Shown here: piece by piece, positions 24,261-33,808 of the stretch
How the letters are laid out: each line of letters starts with the position of its first letter
Position numbering within the stretch: the stretch's first letter is position 1
Source: Candidatus Enterocloster excrementipullorum
Lineage (GTDB): Bacteria; Bacillota; Clostridia; Lachnospirales; Lachnospiraceae
Reading direction: 5' to 3'
DNA length: 64,000 bases
Assembly (NCBI GenBank): GCA_019119575.1
Contig: DWWT01000030.1
Coordinates: 1-64,000, forward strand
The notes under the pieces: model-generated
Seen by the model: only the letters and a program-made list of their open reading frames with translations
What the model was told of the DNA's origin: nothing
Databases searched by the model: none
Position numbers and translations under genes: made by a program

Positions 24261-25628
24261 TCATACATCATTCCTCTTCAGCCAGTCCGTCTTAAAGTAA
24301 TACCAGGCCATGCCGACCGCGCAGATCACCCACGTGAGGGGCCAGCCCGCCATCACCACGTTCACGCTGTCCGTCAGAGGAACCGCGATCATCAGGTAGA
24401 TCTGGCGCAGCACCACAAAACTTCCCAGCATGAAGTACATGGGGATTTTGGAGAGGCCGGCCCCGCGCAGGGCGCCGTTTAAAATCTGCACCACAGGAAG
24501 GGCGATGTAGAGCGAGGCAAAAATGCGCACCATATCGCTTCCTATGGCGATTACATCCGCATCCTTTGTAAAGACGCTGATAAGGAAGGGGGCAGATAAA
24601 AACATGCAGACGGAGCAGACAAGGATGACTCCGGAGCTCATGAGCCAGGCGGCAAACACGCCCTTCTTCACTCGGTCGTATTTCTTTGCGCCGATATTCT
24701 GTCCCACAAAGGTGGTAATCGCCATGTTAAAGCTCTGCAGGGGCAGCTGGGTAAAGCCGTCGATGCGCAGAGTTGCGGAATAGCCGGCCATGGCCGCTGT
24801 CCCGAAGTGGTTTATATAGGACTGAACCACCACATTGGAAAACGAGGTAATGCTCTGCTGGAGGGCTGCCGGGAAGCCAAAGGAGATAATCCGGCGAATC
24901 ATCTTCTTGTGGAAGCGGATGCGCCGAATCTCCACCCGGTAGTCCGCCTTGGCCCGCATCAGTTTTCCCATCACCATAACGCAGCTCACCCCCTGGGCGA
25001 TTACCGTGGCGATGGCCGCCCCGGCGATTCCCATATGAAAGCCGCAGACAAAAAGGAAATCCAGCACCACATTTACCATGCAGGCCGCGGCCAGGTAAAT
25101 CAGCGGGTGGGTGGAATCCCCCACGGCCCGCAGCACGCCGGCTCCCATGTTATAAAACAGGGAAAAGGTAATTCCCGTAAAATAAATCATCAAATACAGG
25201 GAGGAGTGGGGCAGCACATCCTCCGGCACCCCGATGGCCACCAGAAGCGGTCTCGTAAACGCCAATCCCAGCACGGTAAAGATCAGGCTGAGCAGAGCGG
25301 TTAGAGCCATGGAGGCGTGAACTGCCTTGCTCATCTCATCTCCTTTTTGCGCCCCGAAATACTGGGAAATCACCACGCCAGCCCCCGCGGACAGGCCCAT
25401 GAAAAAGCCCACCAGCATGTTGATTACCGGCGTGGAGGCCCCCACCGCCGCAAGCGCGCTGGTATTCACATAATTTCCCACCACGTAGGAGTCCACCGTA
25501 TTATAGAGCTGCTGAAAGAAATTCCCGATCAGCAGCGGCACGGAAAACCAGAAAATAGATCGGAAGATTCCTCCCCCGATCATATCTGTGTTCTTATTTT
25601 GTATTGTCACTTTCTTTTCTTCTGTCAT
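24261..25628 (-). CDS. MATE family efflux transporter
   Basis: 455 residues with about twelve membrane helices. Start ATG 25628 is chosen for its GGAGGA site and because the family begins here (GGIFRSIFWFSVPLLIGNFFQQLYNTVDS). It exports drugs, metabolites or flavin-like compounds in exchange for Na+ or H+; the cargo is unknown. Its ATG overlaps the stop of the small membrane protein gene upstream by one base (TGATG), so the two are probably co-translated. A second MATE gene at 26309 belongs to a different transcription unit. Confidence 0.93.
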   Translation of the reverse strand: MTEEKKVTIQNKNTDMIGGGIFRSIFWFSVPLLIGNFFQQLYNTVDSYVVGNYVNTSALAAVGASTPVINMLVGFFMGLSAGAGVVISQYFGAQKGDEMSKAVHASMALTALLSLIFTVLGLAFTRPLLVAIGVPEDVLPHSSLYLMIYFTGITFSLFYNMGAGVLRAVGDSTHPLIYLAAACMVNVVLDFLFVCGFHMGIAGAAIATVIAQGVSCVMVMGKLMRAKADYRVEIRRIRFHKKMIRRIISFGFPAALQQSITSFSNVVVQSYINHFGTAAMAGYSATLRIDGFTQLPLQSFNMAITTFVGQNIGAKKYDRVKKGVFAAWLMSSGVILVCSVCMFLSAPFLISVFTKDADVIAIGSDMVRIFASLYIALPVVQILNGALRGAGLSKIPMYFMLGSFVVLRQIYLMIAVPLTDSVNVVMAGWPLTWVICAVGMAWYYFKTDWLKRNDV

Positions 25629-26170
25629 CACAAGCTTCCTCCAAAACCTCCCGAACCTTGCTGCTGTCCTTCTGTCTGGGCTAAAAACTCGCCGTCCCCG
25701 CTGTAATAATAGACATTCAGGTTCTCCCTGCTCCCCAGAACGCCGTTTACGCGGCACTGATTCTCCAGACGCTGGGACAAAGATAAACAGTAGGCGGATT
25801 TCTCTCTCTGGGTATACTGCTCCCACACCTTCTCGTCCAGATAGACGCAGAAACGGGTATTGTCAATCATGCGGATCTCCTCAATCGAGCCATCTGCCCG
25901 GACAATGTCCTGCACCGCGCTCTCAAAATCGGTCCGGTTTACGCTCTGACGGGACAAGGCGTGGACACCTCCTCCCCACAGGGCAGCTAAAAACAGCGCA
26001 AGCACTGCGGCGCCAAGGATCCCGGCCCGGCGGAAGGTCTTCTTAAAAAAAGCCTCCATACCCGCCTGCCGGGTATAATTCTCAGCCAGCTTGATCTTTG
26101 TAAGCCCCGGATTCGCCAGGGCGTACCTCTCGCTGCCCGCAGAAGCCGTATAATACTTTTTAAACATCAT
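25628..26170 (-). CDS. Small membrane protein of unknown function
   Basis: 180 residues from ATG 26170 (AGGAGG 8 bases upstream). A soluble N-terminus of about 45 residues precedes one membrane helix (GILGAAVLALFLAALWGGGV), then a polar domain of about 110 residues with a predicted a/b pattern and a glycine/glutamine-rich end. I do not recognise the family. It has its own promoter at 26219-26247 and is translationally coupled to the MATE exporter after it, so an accessory role in that exporter is possible. Confidence 0.75.
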   Translation of the reverse strand: MMFKKYYTASAGSERYALANPGLTKIKLAENYTRQAGMEAFFKKTFRRAGILGAAVLALFLAALWGGGVHALSRQSVNRTDFESAVQDIVRADGSIEEIRMIDNTRFCVYLDEKVWEQYTQREKSAYCLSLSQRLENQCRVNGVLGSRENLNVYYYSGDGEFLAQTEGQQQGSGGFGGSL

Positions 26171-26218
26171 AGCCGGCACCTCCTCTGAAATTCGTACAAT
26201 AATTCACAATTATTTTCT

Positions 26219-26247
26219 ATTCTATAGAAAAATTTTAGCATTATCAA
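26219..26247 (-). promoter_or_regulatory. Promoter of the small membrane protein-MATE operon
   Basis: On the minus strand TTGATA (26242-26247), a 17-base spacer and TAGAAT (26219-26224), in a short AT-rich gap. Confidence 0.6.
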
Positions 26248-26308
26248 CGGTAAAAGTAAAGACTTTTTAGAAATCATATTGTGAATTTTGCTTTTATCAG
26301 GCAACATT

Positions 26309-27649
26309 TCAGAGCGTTCCGCGCTTTTCTTTTTTCATAAACCAAAAATAATACGGAATTTCCACCAGGAGCATAAAGCTCCATCCGATGGCGCAGGCGC
26401 AGGCCACGCCGGGAAGTCCGATCCGGGGCGTCAGCAGATATACGAAAATCACCCGCAGGCTGGTCTGAATGAAGGTTCCCAGGAGGGTGATGCTCATATT
26501 TCCCATCCCGCGGAAAAATCCCTGCATTCCGTTTGTAAAGGCCGGGAATATGTAAAATATCGCCATCATGGCCAGATAGCCGCTTCCCAGCTCCACAATC
26601 CCCTCATTTCCCTCCGTGACAAAAAGCCCCATAAGCGGGCGCCGCAGGAAGGTCACCGTCAGGCAGATGCACACCCAATAGCAGAATTCCAGGAACAGTC
26701 CCCTGCGAAATCCCGCCCGAATCCTCTCCCGTTTTCCCGCCCCTCGATTTTGCGCCACAAAAGTGGTGATCCCATGGGAAATGCTCTGTTCCGGCGTGAA
26801 CGCATAATCGTCAATGCGGTTTACCGCGTTAAAGGCCGCAATCATATCCACTCCCAGCGGATTGACCGCCCCCTGGATAAGCAGCTTGCCGATTGGCTGG
26901 CAGGACTGCTGGAGGGCCGTGATGCTGCCGTAGCTCAATGTCTTTTTGAGCAGGCCTCCATCGATGGCGAATTCTCCCCGCCGAAGCTGAAGCATGGGGA
27001 TTTTCCGGTACACATAGAGTATGCACAGCAGAGCCGAGGCTGCCTCCGCAATCACGGTGGTCACCGCGGAGCACACAATCCCGAATCCCAGTCCCCCGAT
27101 AAAAATCAGATCCAAAACGCCGTTGAGCACAGAGGAAAAGGCCAGAAATTTGAGAGGCGTCTTGGAGTCTCCCACGCTCTTTAGGGCCGCGGACACCGCA
27201 TTATAGAAATAGGTAAAGGGAGCTCCCAGGAAAATGATGGATAGGTACACGGAAGCAATGTTCAGAAGCTCCTGCGGCACCTGGAGCGCTGCCAGCAGCG
27301 GCTTTGCGCACAGCATCCCGAGCGCTGCCACCGCCAGGGAAAACCAGAACCCGAATATCACGGTGGTGGACATCTCCCGCTTGAGCTTCTCCCGCTCTCC
27401 CGCCCCGTAGAACTCGCTCATCAGCACGGAGGCTCCCATGCAGATCCCGGAGATTCCCAGAATGACAATGTTCATCACCGGGCTGGCTGTTCCCTCCGCC
27501 GCCAGGGCCTCCTTTCCGATAAACCGCCCCGCGATGATGGAATCCACCGCGTTATAGGTGAGCTGGAACAAATTGCCCAAAATCAGGGGAACCGAATAAC
27601 CGATCAGATGCCGCCCTATCTTTCCCTCCGTCATATTTACCGCAGCCAT
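26309..27649 (-). CDS. MATE family efflux transporter
   Basis: 446 residues with about twelve membrane helices; ATG 27649 is chosen because AAGGAG stands 8 bases before it and the family pattern starts there (IGRHLIGYSVPLILGNLFQLTYNAVDS). Similar in plan to the exporter at 24261 but clearly a separate paralogue. The cargo is unknown. It starts 45 bases after the greA stop, so both may be read from the greA promoter. Confidence 0.92.
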   Translation of the reverse strand: MAAVNMTEGKIGRHLIGYSVPLILGNLFQLTYNAVDSIIAGRFIGKEALAAEGTASPVMNIVILGISGICMGASVLMSEFYGAGEREKLKREMSTTVIFGFWFSLAVAALGMLCAKPLLAALQVPQELLNIASVYLSIIFLGAPFTYFYNAVSAALKSVGDSKTPLKFLAFSSVLNGVLDLIFIGGLGFGIVCSAVTTVIAEAASALLCILYVYRKIPMLQLRRGEFAIDGGLLKKTLSYGSITALQQSCQPIGKLLIQGAVNPLGVDMIAAFNAVNRIDDYAFTPEQSISHGITTFVAQNRGAGKRERIRAGFRRGLFLEFCYWVCICLTVTFLRRPLMGLFVTEGNEGIVELGSGYLAMMAIFYIFPAFTNGMQGFFRGMGNMSITLLGTFIQTSLRVIFVYLLTPRIGLPGVACACAIGWSFMLLVEIPYYFWFMKKEKRGTL

Positions 27650-27694
27650 ATCACACTCTCCTTCCCTCCTGCGCCCTTTCAAACACACGACAGA

Positions 27695-28198
27695 TTAATA
27701 TTTGCGCAGGCTCTCCTCCTCTTCCTCCGCGCTCTTGTCGATAGCCCGGACTTCCGCCTCATATCCAAAGGTCTCGCTCACCTTCACATAGATCTTGTCT
27801 CCCACCTTCCGGCCCTTGAGGGCCTTTCCCAGAGGAGAATCAATGCTGATCAGCCCTTTTAAAGAATTTCCCCGAACCGTTGTCACCAGCTTATAGGTCT
27901 CTGTCTCATCGTCCTCCGGGATATAAATCTCTACCCGGTCCCCGATGCCCGCCTCATCCGCCTTGGAGGTGTCCGGGATAATCCGCGCCGTCTTAATCAT
28001 CCGCTCCAGATAGCGGATCCGGCTCTCATTCCTGTTTTTATCCTGCTTGGCAGCCTTATACTCAAAGTTCTCGCTCAAATCCCCCTGGGCTCTGGCCTCC
28101 TTCACCGCCTCCAGCGCCTCCTTGCGCACCACCAGCTTCCGGTACTCAATTTCCTCCTGCATTTTTTTAATATCGCTGGCCGTCAGATTATCATACAT
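27695..28198 (-). CDS. greA: Transcription elongation factor GreA/GreB family
   Basis: 167 residues. The N-terminal coiled coil carries the GreA tip sequence (ARAQGDLSENFEYKAAKQDK, with the acidic residues that reach the RNA polymerase active site), and the C-terminal FKBP-like domain contains SPLGKALKGRKVGD. It rescues backtracked RNA polymerase by stimulating transcript cleavage. Slightly longer at the C-terminus than typical GreA because of an acidic tail (AEEEEESLRKY). AGGAG lies upstream of ATG 28198. Confidence 0.92.
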   Translation of the reverse strand: MYDNLTASDIKKMQEEIEYRKLVVRKEALEAVKEARAQGDLSENFEYKAAKQDKNRNESRIRYLERMIKTARIIPDTSKADEAGIGDRVEIYIPEDDETETYKLVTTVRGNSLKGLISIDSPLGKALKGRKVGDKIYVKVSETFGYEAEVRAIDKSAEEEEESLRKY

Positions 28199-28273
28199 GC
28201 CTTTTTACTCTCCTTTCCGGCAGATCCGCCTATTCCCGAACAGTTTAATAATTCCTTCACATTCTCTTTCGAA

Positions 28274-28302
28274 TCTTTATTTATTTTTTAGGTACTGCTC
28301 AA
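28274..28302 (-). promoter_or_regulatory. Possible greA promoter
   Basis: On the minus strand TTGAGC (28297-28302), 17 bases, TAAAGA (28274-28279), about 75 bases before the greA start. Only a moderate match. Confidence 0.4.
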
Positions 28303-28384
28303 ACTTTGGTCATAATTTCCCTGTATAGTAATACTCGTAAGGCAAGAAACCTTTTACCTACATAAAACACTTTTTCATACCTAA

Positions 28385-28419
28385 GCCGGCAGTCCCCTTC
28401 TGCCGGCTCCCTCTTTTTT
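28385..28419 (+). terminator. Plus-strand terminator without an obvious gene (1)
   Basis: GCCGGCAG (28385-28392) pairs with CTGCCGGC (28400-28407), followed by a run of six T. No plus-strand protein gene lies upstream; on the minus strand it sits downstream of the tRNA-dihydrouridine synthase. Confidence 0.6.
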
Positions 28420-28421
28420 GC

Positions 28422-28454
28422 GGCGTGCCGAACCGATTCGGCACGCCTCTTTTG
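28422..28454 (+). terminator. Plus-strand terminator without an obvious gene (2)
   Basis: A perfect 11-bp stem GGCGTGCCGAA/TTCGGCACGCC (28422-28447) with a four-base loop, then TCTTTT on the plus strand. Directly after the first hairpin. Read from the minus strand it could still end the dihydrouridine-synthase transcript, though the T-run is on the other side. Confidence 0.6.
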
Positions 28455-28474
28455 TGACCATCCAGGCTGCCGCC

Positions 28475-29425
28475 TTATTGCAAATCCAAGTCGTGGAACA
28501 CAGCGGCCACCGCTGCCTCGTACTCGCCCCTGCTCTTTGCCTTTCCTATTTTCTTCATAAAGCGCTCGCCGTCCCGGAAGCTTTTTATCAGATGGGACCA
28601 CAGCTCCTTCATTTTAAAAAGCACGTTTCGGTCTCCGGACATAACCCGGAGATACTCTTCATAGACTCTCTGGTGGAACTCCCGCAGGCGCTCTTTTCTG
28701 TTTTCTAAAATGCCATCCCCATAGACCCTCTCCAAAAGGAACGGATCTGCCAAAATGCCTCTTCCGATCATCACTCTGCCGAGATCCGGAAAACGATCCC
28801 GCAGCGCCTCGATATCCGCCGCGCAAGTTATATCCCCGTTATAGCATACCGGACATCTGCTCCGCTCCATTCCCAGAGCAAAAGACTCCATGCGGGGCGT
28901 ATTCTTATAAAAATCTTTCTGCACTCTCGGATGAATGATGAGCTCCGTTAAGGGATATCGGCCGTAGATTTCCAAAAGTCCGGGGAATTCCTCCGGATCC
29001 CTTCCTCCTACGCGGGTCTTTATGGAAAATTTGATCCCCAGCCCCTCCATTCCCCGGCTGATTTCCTCCAGAAACCGGTCAAGCGCGTCGGGATAACGCA
29101 AAAATCCCGCCCCCTTCCCCTTGGCCGTCACCGTGCCCGATGGGCAGCCCAGGTTGAGATTCACTTCCCGGTACCCGTACGTTTCCAGAAGTTCGGCCGC
29201 CCCCAAAAACGCCTCCGCCCGGTTGGTCAGAATCTGGGGGATCAGGCGGATTCCCTGGTTATTTTCCGGCAGAATCTCCTGCACATCTCTGTTGCGAAGC
29301 TCTCCCTCCTGACCCGGGGACAGGAAGGGCGTAAAATATTTATCCATGGGATAGAAATACGCATGATACGCATTCCTGTATACATAACCTGTGATTCCCT
29401 CCATGGGGGCCAAATAATACCGCAT
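28475..29425 (-). CDS. tRNA-dihydrouridine synthase
   Basis: 316 residues. Typical Dus barrel: YYLAPMEGITG at the N-terminus (FMN-binding strand), NLNLGCPSGTVTAKGKGAG with the conserved catalytic-loop cysteine, IKTRVG, IIHPRVQKDFY and CYNGDIT. The FMN enzyme reduces uridines in the D-loop or elsewhere in tRNA using NADPH. It stands alone, with an extended -10 promoter at 29471-29479. AGGAG lies 14 bases upstream of the ATG, a wide spacing. Confidence 0.93.
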   Translation of the reverse strand: MRYYLAPMEGITGYVYRNAYHAYFYPMDKYFTPFLSPGQEGELRNRDVQEILPENNQGIRLIPQILTNRAEAFLGAAELLETYGYREVNLNLGCPSGTVTAKGKGAGFLRYPDALDRFLEEISRGMEGLGIKFSIKTRVGGRDPEEFPGLLEIYGRYPLTELIIHPRVQKDFYKNTPRMESFALGMERSRCPVCYNGDITCAADIEALRDRFPDLGRVMIGRGILADPFLLERVYGDGILENRKERLREFHQRVYEEYLRVMSGDRNVLFKMKELWSHLIKSFRDGERFMKKIGKAKSRGEYEAAVAAVFHDLDLQ

Positions 29426-29470
29426 CCGCTTACTGTTTTCTCCTGCTCATCTTTTTTCTCAATGTTTCTC

Positions 29471-29479
29471 ATTATAGCA
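29471..29479 (-). promoter_or_regulatory. Extended -10 promoter of the dihydrouridine synthase gene
   Basis: On the minus strand TGCTATAAT, a perfect extended -10, 45 bases before the start codon at 29425. Confidence 0.6.
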
Positions 29480-29552
29480 CGGGCACTGCAAATATTCCAG
29501 CATCTTGCGGCAAACAATCCGCGTTCCTGACGCGTGAGCAGGCGCACCCGGC

Positions 29553-29591
29553 AAAAAAGACGGCGCCGCCCGGAAAATGGCACCGCCGTCT
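29553..29591 (-). terminator. Terminator of the RND operon
   Basis: On the minus strand AGACGGCG (29584-29591) pairs with CGCCGTCT, followed by six T. It lies 31 bases after the stop of the RND permease gene. Confidence 0.85.
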
Positions 29592-29621
29592 CTCACTTAT
29601 TTATTTATGTACGAACACACG

Positions 29622-32600
29622 TTAATCCGCTATCTCCGGCAGGTCATCCTTCTTTTTGCCCATCCGGGTTACAAACCGGTAGAAGGTGGGCATCATCAGA
29701 AGCATCAATGCCGTGGAGGCCAGCAGACCGCCTACGTTAACAAGCGCAGATCCCTGCATGGTCTCTCCGGAGGAACCAAAGGCAAGTACGTTCGGCAGCT
29801 CGGATACCACCGTGATGGTCACCGTCATAAGGATGGGACGCATACGGATGGCGCCTGCCTCCACCAGAGCATCCTCCAGCGGCATCTCCGCGCGCATCTG
29901 GTTGGCCGTCTCCACATAGAGGATACCGCCGTTCACAACGTTTCCTACCATCATCAGGAAGCCCAGCATAGACGTCATGCTGATCGGGCTGTCGGCCAGG
30001 AACAGGAGTCCGAAGGCTCCAATCAAACTGAAGGGAATGGTAATCATCACCATCAGGGAATACTTGGGAGACTCAAACTGGATAGCCATTGCGATAAAGA
30101 TCAGGAAGATAGCCGTCACCAGCGCACTTCCCAGAGCGCCCAGTTCCTCGTTCATGCTCTCATCAATGGCGTTGGGAGCGGAAGATACCCCCTGGCCGAA
30201 CTGCCAGTTGCTCACAAACTCCTTCACACTCATATCCGCCGTGTCCTCATAGCCGGTCTTGGGCTGCATGGTAATCGCAACCTGATACACCTTATCCTTC
30301 CGCACAATCTGCTGCGGGCTGTCCTCATAATAGATATCCGCCAAATTCTCCAGAGGCACCTGTGTTCCCGAAGGCGTGGTAAGAAGCATTCCTTCCACCT
30401 TTGCTACCGTGTTGTATTTATCCTCCGCGAACTCCACAACCACGTCGATGTCCTCATTGTCCACACGGATGGTAGACGCCGTAATGCCGCTCAGATTGCT
30501 GTACACTGTAGAACCAATGCTGGCAGGGGTAAGCCCTTCTGCCTGAGCTTTGACTGGGTCTACATTCACTCGAAGAATAGGCGCTGCATTTTCTACCGAA
30601 GAATGTACCTGGATGACATCCTCTCTCTTGCGCAGTTCCTCCACCAGACGGTTCGTCTCATCCCGCAGCGCGTCATAATCTGTGCTCTGAAGGTCCACCT
30701 CAATCTGGCGGCCGCTTGTCATGGAGCTTCCCGTGGAGCTTGCGCTGTCCATGCTGATGGTCACGTTCTCCATATAGGCCGCTTTCTCCATCCACTCGTT
30801 GATGACCTCATTGGTCGAGCGTTTTCTGTCATCCTTCAAATATGCCGTAATAGATACGGAGTCGCCGCCGGATATGCTCAGACCGCTGGCGCCATAGGTC
30901 AGCAGATAGTAATCCAGATCTTCATCGCTGGCAACAACAGACTCAATCTCCGCTACATTCTTATTTACATTTTCTACAGTGGTTCCCGGTTTCATCGCCA
31001 CCGTTACGGATACGATTCCTTCATCCACCGCCGGCATCAGCTCAAAGCCCAGCTGGGTCGCCAGGCCAAAGGCGATGACCAGGAGAAGAATGGTAATTCC
31101 AAATACTTTTTTTGTCTGGGGCACAATCGCTCCCATATGCTTCCGGTACCAGTTCTGCATCCCCTTCATCAGGCTGTTCACCGGAGCTCTGTCGCTCTCC
31201 TTGGGGTGCCACATATAGAAGCAAAGGGGAACCAGAGTCACGGCGGAAAACAGGGAGGCCGTCAGACAGAAGATCACGGTCCATGCCAGCTGGGTAAAGA
31301 GCTGGCCCGTCATGCCTTCCAAGAGGAGCAGCGGAACAAACACGATACAGTTCGTCACCGTACCGCCGGTGATTGCTCCGATCATACTCCGGCTGCCCTC
31401 AATGGCCGCATCATAGTAATTCATCTTCTCCTTGGCCCTGAAACAGCCGTCCAGCACGTTGATGGAGTTATCAACCATCATGCCGACGCCGAAGACCAGG
31501 GAGGTCAGTGAAATAACGTTTAAGGAGAATCCCATGGCGCTGATACTGATAAGAGCCAAAACCACGGAGCTTATAATGGAGGCCCCGATGATCACAGAAG
31601 CCCGCAGGTCACCGCAGAACAGCCACAGCACCACCATGGCCAGGATGACCGCCAGGATAACCGTCTTGAATACATCGTTGATGGAGTCCTCGATCATCTC
31701 GCTGGAGTCATTGACCACCGTAAAGTGCAGAGACGGATTCATCTGCTCCAGATCCTCCAGCTCGCGCATCACTTCATTCGACACGTCAATCGCCGTAGCG
31801 CTCTGCTGTTTGCTGATGGACATGGAAATTACGTCCTCGCCGTCGTACCGGCCGATAGAGGATGCCTCCTCCTGGGTCTGGTGCACTGTGGCAATATCCG
31901 ACAGATGAATGATATTGCCGTCCTGCAGGGGAATGGCAATGTCATTTAAACTGTCCACACTTTCGTAGTCGTTGGCCACGCTGATATCCAGGTTCTGATC
32001 GCCCACATCTACATCACCGGCGGGAACCGTAAAATCTGCCGCTCCTACGATCTGGGCCACCTGGGACATAGACAGATGATACTGCTCCAATTTTTCTGCC
32101 ATCAGCTCCACCCGGACATAGCTGCTCTGGCCGCCGGCCAGAGATACCTCGCCCACGGAGCTGAGCTTCTCAATTTCAGGGACAATCTTGTTGTCCACAT
32201 ATGTATAGAGGTCAGAGCCCATGCTCTCGCCGCTCACTGCCAAGGTGATTACGGGAGCAGCATTGATATCCAGCTCAATGATATTCGGTTCCTCCGCATC
32301 CTCCGGCATGCTGCTGCGCGTACTGTCAATCGCCTTCTTCAAATCAATGTAAGCAGTATCCATGTTTGTTCCGTATTCGTACTGCACCATGACGATGGAC
32401 ATATTTTCCATGGAATAGGACTGAACCGTGTCAATACCGCTCAGGGATGAAATAGCGTCCTCCTGCTCATTGGTAATCAGCTCTTCGATATCATCCGGAC
32501 TGGCCCCTGCATACAGAGTGCTTATCAAAAGCATGGGAAGCTCCATCTCCGGTGTCAGCTCCATCCGGGTGCTCGTCAGGGACTGGAATCCAAAATATAC

Positions 32601-32666
32601 AATGGTGACCAGGCAGAGGATGATGGTGACCGGACGCTTTATAGCAAATTTAGTTAATGCAACCAA
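29622..32666 (-). CDS. RND family efflux permease (AcrB/MMPL-type)
   Basis: 1014 residues with the RND plan: one helix (FAIKRPVTIILCLVTIVYFG), a large outer loop, helices 2-6, a second large loop and helices 8-12. The fourth-helix proton-relay segment reads GVGMMVDNSINVLDG, with Asn in place of the usual second Asp. The start is a TTG at 32666 (AAGGAAGGTG upstream), 17 bases after the adaptor stop. RND pumps in Gram-positive bacteria move drugs, lipids or peptides across the membrane and wall. It is co-transcribed with its adaptor and TetR regulator. Confidence 0.92.
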   Translation of the reverse strand: MVALTKFAIKRPVTIILCLVTIVYFGFQSLTSTRMELTPEMELPMLLISTLYAGASPDDIEELITNEQEDAISSLSGIDTVQSYSMENMSIVMVQYEYGTNMDTAYIDLKKAIDSTRSSMPEDAEEPNIIELDINAAPVITLAVSGESMGSDLYTYVDNKIVPEIEKLSSVGEVSLAGGQSSYVRVELMAEKLEQYHLSMSQVAQIVGAADFTVPAGDVDVGDQNLDISVANDYESVDSLNDIAIPLQDGNIIHLSDIATVHQTQEEASSIGRYDGEDVISMSISKQQSATAIDVSNEVMRELEDLEQMNPSLHFTVVNDSSEMIEDSINDVFKTVILAVILAMVVLWLFCGDLRASVIIGASIISSVVLALISISAMGFSLNVISLTSLVFGVGMMVDNSINVLDGCFRAKEKMNYYDAAIEGSRSMIGAITGGTVTNCIVFVPLLLLEGMTGQLFTQLAWTVIFCLTASLFSAVTLVPLCFYMWHPKESDRAPVNSLMKGMQNWYRKHMGAIVPQTKKVFGITILLLVIAFGLATQLGFELMPAVDEGIVSVTVAMKPGTTVENVNKNVAEIESVVASDEDLDYYLLTYGASGLSISGGDSVSITAYLKDDRKRSTNEVINEWMEKAAYMENVTISMDSASSTGSSMTSGRQIEVDLQSTDYDALRDETNRLVEELRKREDVIQVHSSVENAAPILRVNVDPVKAQAEGLTPASIGSTVYSNLSGITASTIRVDNEDIDVVVEFAEDKYNTVAKVEGMLLTTPSGTQVPLENLADIYYEDSPQQIVRKDKVYQVAITMQPKTGYEDTADMSVKEFVSNWQFGQGVSSAPNAIDESMNEELGALGSALVTAIFLIFIAMAIQFESPKYSLMVMITIPFSLIGAFGLLFLADSPISMTSMLGFLMMVGNVVNGGILYVETANQMRAEMPLEDALVEAGAIRMRPILMTVTITVVSELPNVLAFGSSGETMQGSALVNVGGLLASTALMLLMMPTFYRFVTRMGKKKDDLPEIAD

Positions 32667-32683
32667 GCAAATTCACCTTCCTT

Positions 32684-33808
32684 CTAGTTGGAGGCAGAAG
32701 ACGCTTCCGTCTGCTGCTCCCCTTCCTGCGTCTCTCCCTCTGCCGCAGCCTGGGTTTCATTTTCCGTACTCTTTTCCAATACCTGGGCGCCGTCCACCAG
32801 CTCATTGCTCCAGGTAGTGATCACCTGGCTGTCATCCGCAAGGCCGGATATTACCTCCATCCGCTCCCGATCATAAATGCCTGTCTCAATCTCCACTTTC
32901 CGGGCAGTTCCATCCTCATAGCAGTATACATAGGGAATACCGTCGCTGTAGTTTACTGCCGTCACCGGTACGGTCAGCGCATCCAGCGCCTGATCCTGAA
33001 CCACAGTAAGCTTTACCTTTGCCCCGGTGGTAAGCCCATTCTCTTGGGGAACGGAAGCCTTCACATCGTACAGGCCCGTAGAGGCATTAACCATAGTTCC
33101 AATCTCCGTCACATGGGCCTCATATGTATTTCCTCCCTTATCCACCTGGACGGAATCACCCACGGTCAGGTTCTCAAGCGCCCGGTCAGAAATGCCAAAC
33201 TGAATTTCATACTGGTCATCGGAGGAAATGGTGCATACTACCGTACTGGTGTCTATATGGTCATGAGGCTCAATGTTTCTCGCCTCCACCACGCCATTGA
33301 TCGGTGCGGTGACCGTAGTATACTCTACCTGCAGGTCATACTGGTTCTTCGCGGACTCATACGCGATCCGGCTGCTCTCCGCCGCATCACGGACCTGCTC
33401 CATTTCCTGCTGGGAAACAGCGCCCGTTGCAAAGAGAGCCTGGGTTCGGCTGAGCGTTCTCTGCGCCTCGGACATAGCAATCGAGGCCGAATCCATGGAC
33501 AGTTTTAAAGCGGTTAAGGCATCGGAATCAATCCGGCACAGAGCCTGGCCCGCTTCTACATAGTCTCCTGCCTGGAAGTAGACTTCCAGGATCTCTCCGG
33601 CCATCTTAGGCTGAACGTCCGCCTTGGAGGCCGGCTCGATCGTTCCGATCATCTCCGTGTAAAGAATAATATCATTCTTCTCCGGCTTCCGCACTTCTAC
33701 GGTGGGACGGCTCTCATACTCCGCTGTCTCCTCCTTGCCGAAGAATCTGGGAACAATGGCCGCAATGAGGACTACTGCCGCCACTGCGATAATGATTTTC
33801 TTTTTCAT
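32684..33808 (-). CDS. RND efflux adaptor (HlyD/membrane-fusion family)
   Basis: 374 residues. An N-terminal membrane anchor (residues about 4-22), then barrel-sandwich segments (VQPKMAGEILEVYFQAGDYVEAGQALCRID and its partner VTAPINGVVEARNIEPHDHI), a helical hairpin between them and beta domains, ending in an acidic, glutamine-rich tail. The adaptor links the RND pump to the outside; in the absence of an outer membrane it probably acts on the wall side. Its start overlaps the TetR stop by 4 bases, and the permease follows. Confidence 0.92.
   Translation of the reverse strand: MKKKIIIAVAAVVLIAAIVPRFFGKEETAEYESRPTVEVRKPEKNDIILYTEMIGTIEPASKADVQPKMAGEILEVYFQAGDYVEAGQALCRIDSDALTALKLSMDSASIAMSEAQRTLSRTQALFATGAVSQQEMEQVRDAAESSRIAYESAKNQYDLQVEYTTVTAPINGVVEARNIEPHDHIDTSTVVCTISSDDQYEIQFGISDRALENLTVGDSVQVDKGGNTYEAHVTEIGTMVNASTGLYDVKASVPQENGLTTGAKVKLTVVQDQALDALTVPVTAVNYSDGIPYVYCYEDGTARKVEIETGIYDRERMEVISGLADDSQVITTWSNELVDGAQVLEKSTENETQAAAEGETQEGEQQTEASSASN

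Noticed and set aside
29577..31511. 644-codon open frame on the plus strand
   Set aside because: Antisense shadow of the RND permease gene; low-complexity His/Arg-rich translation without recognisable family.
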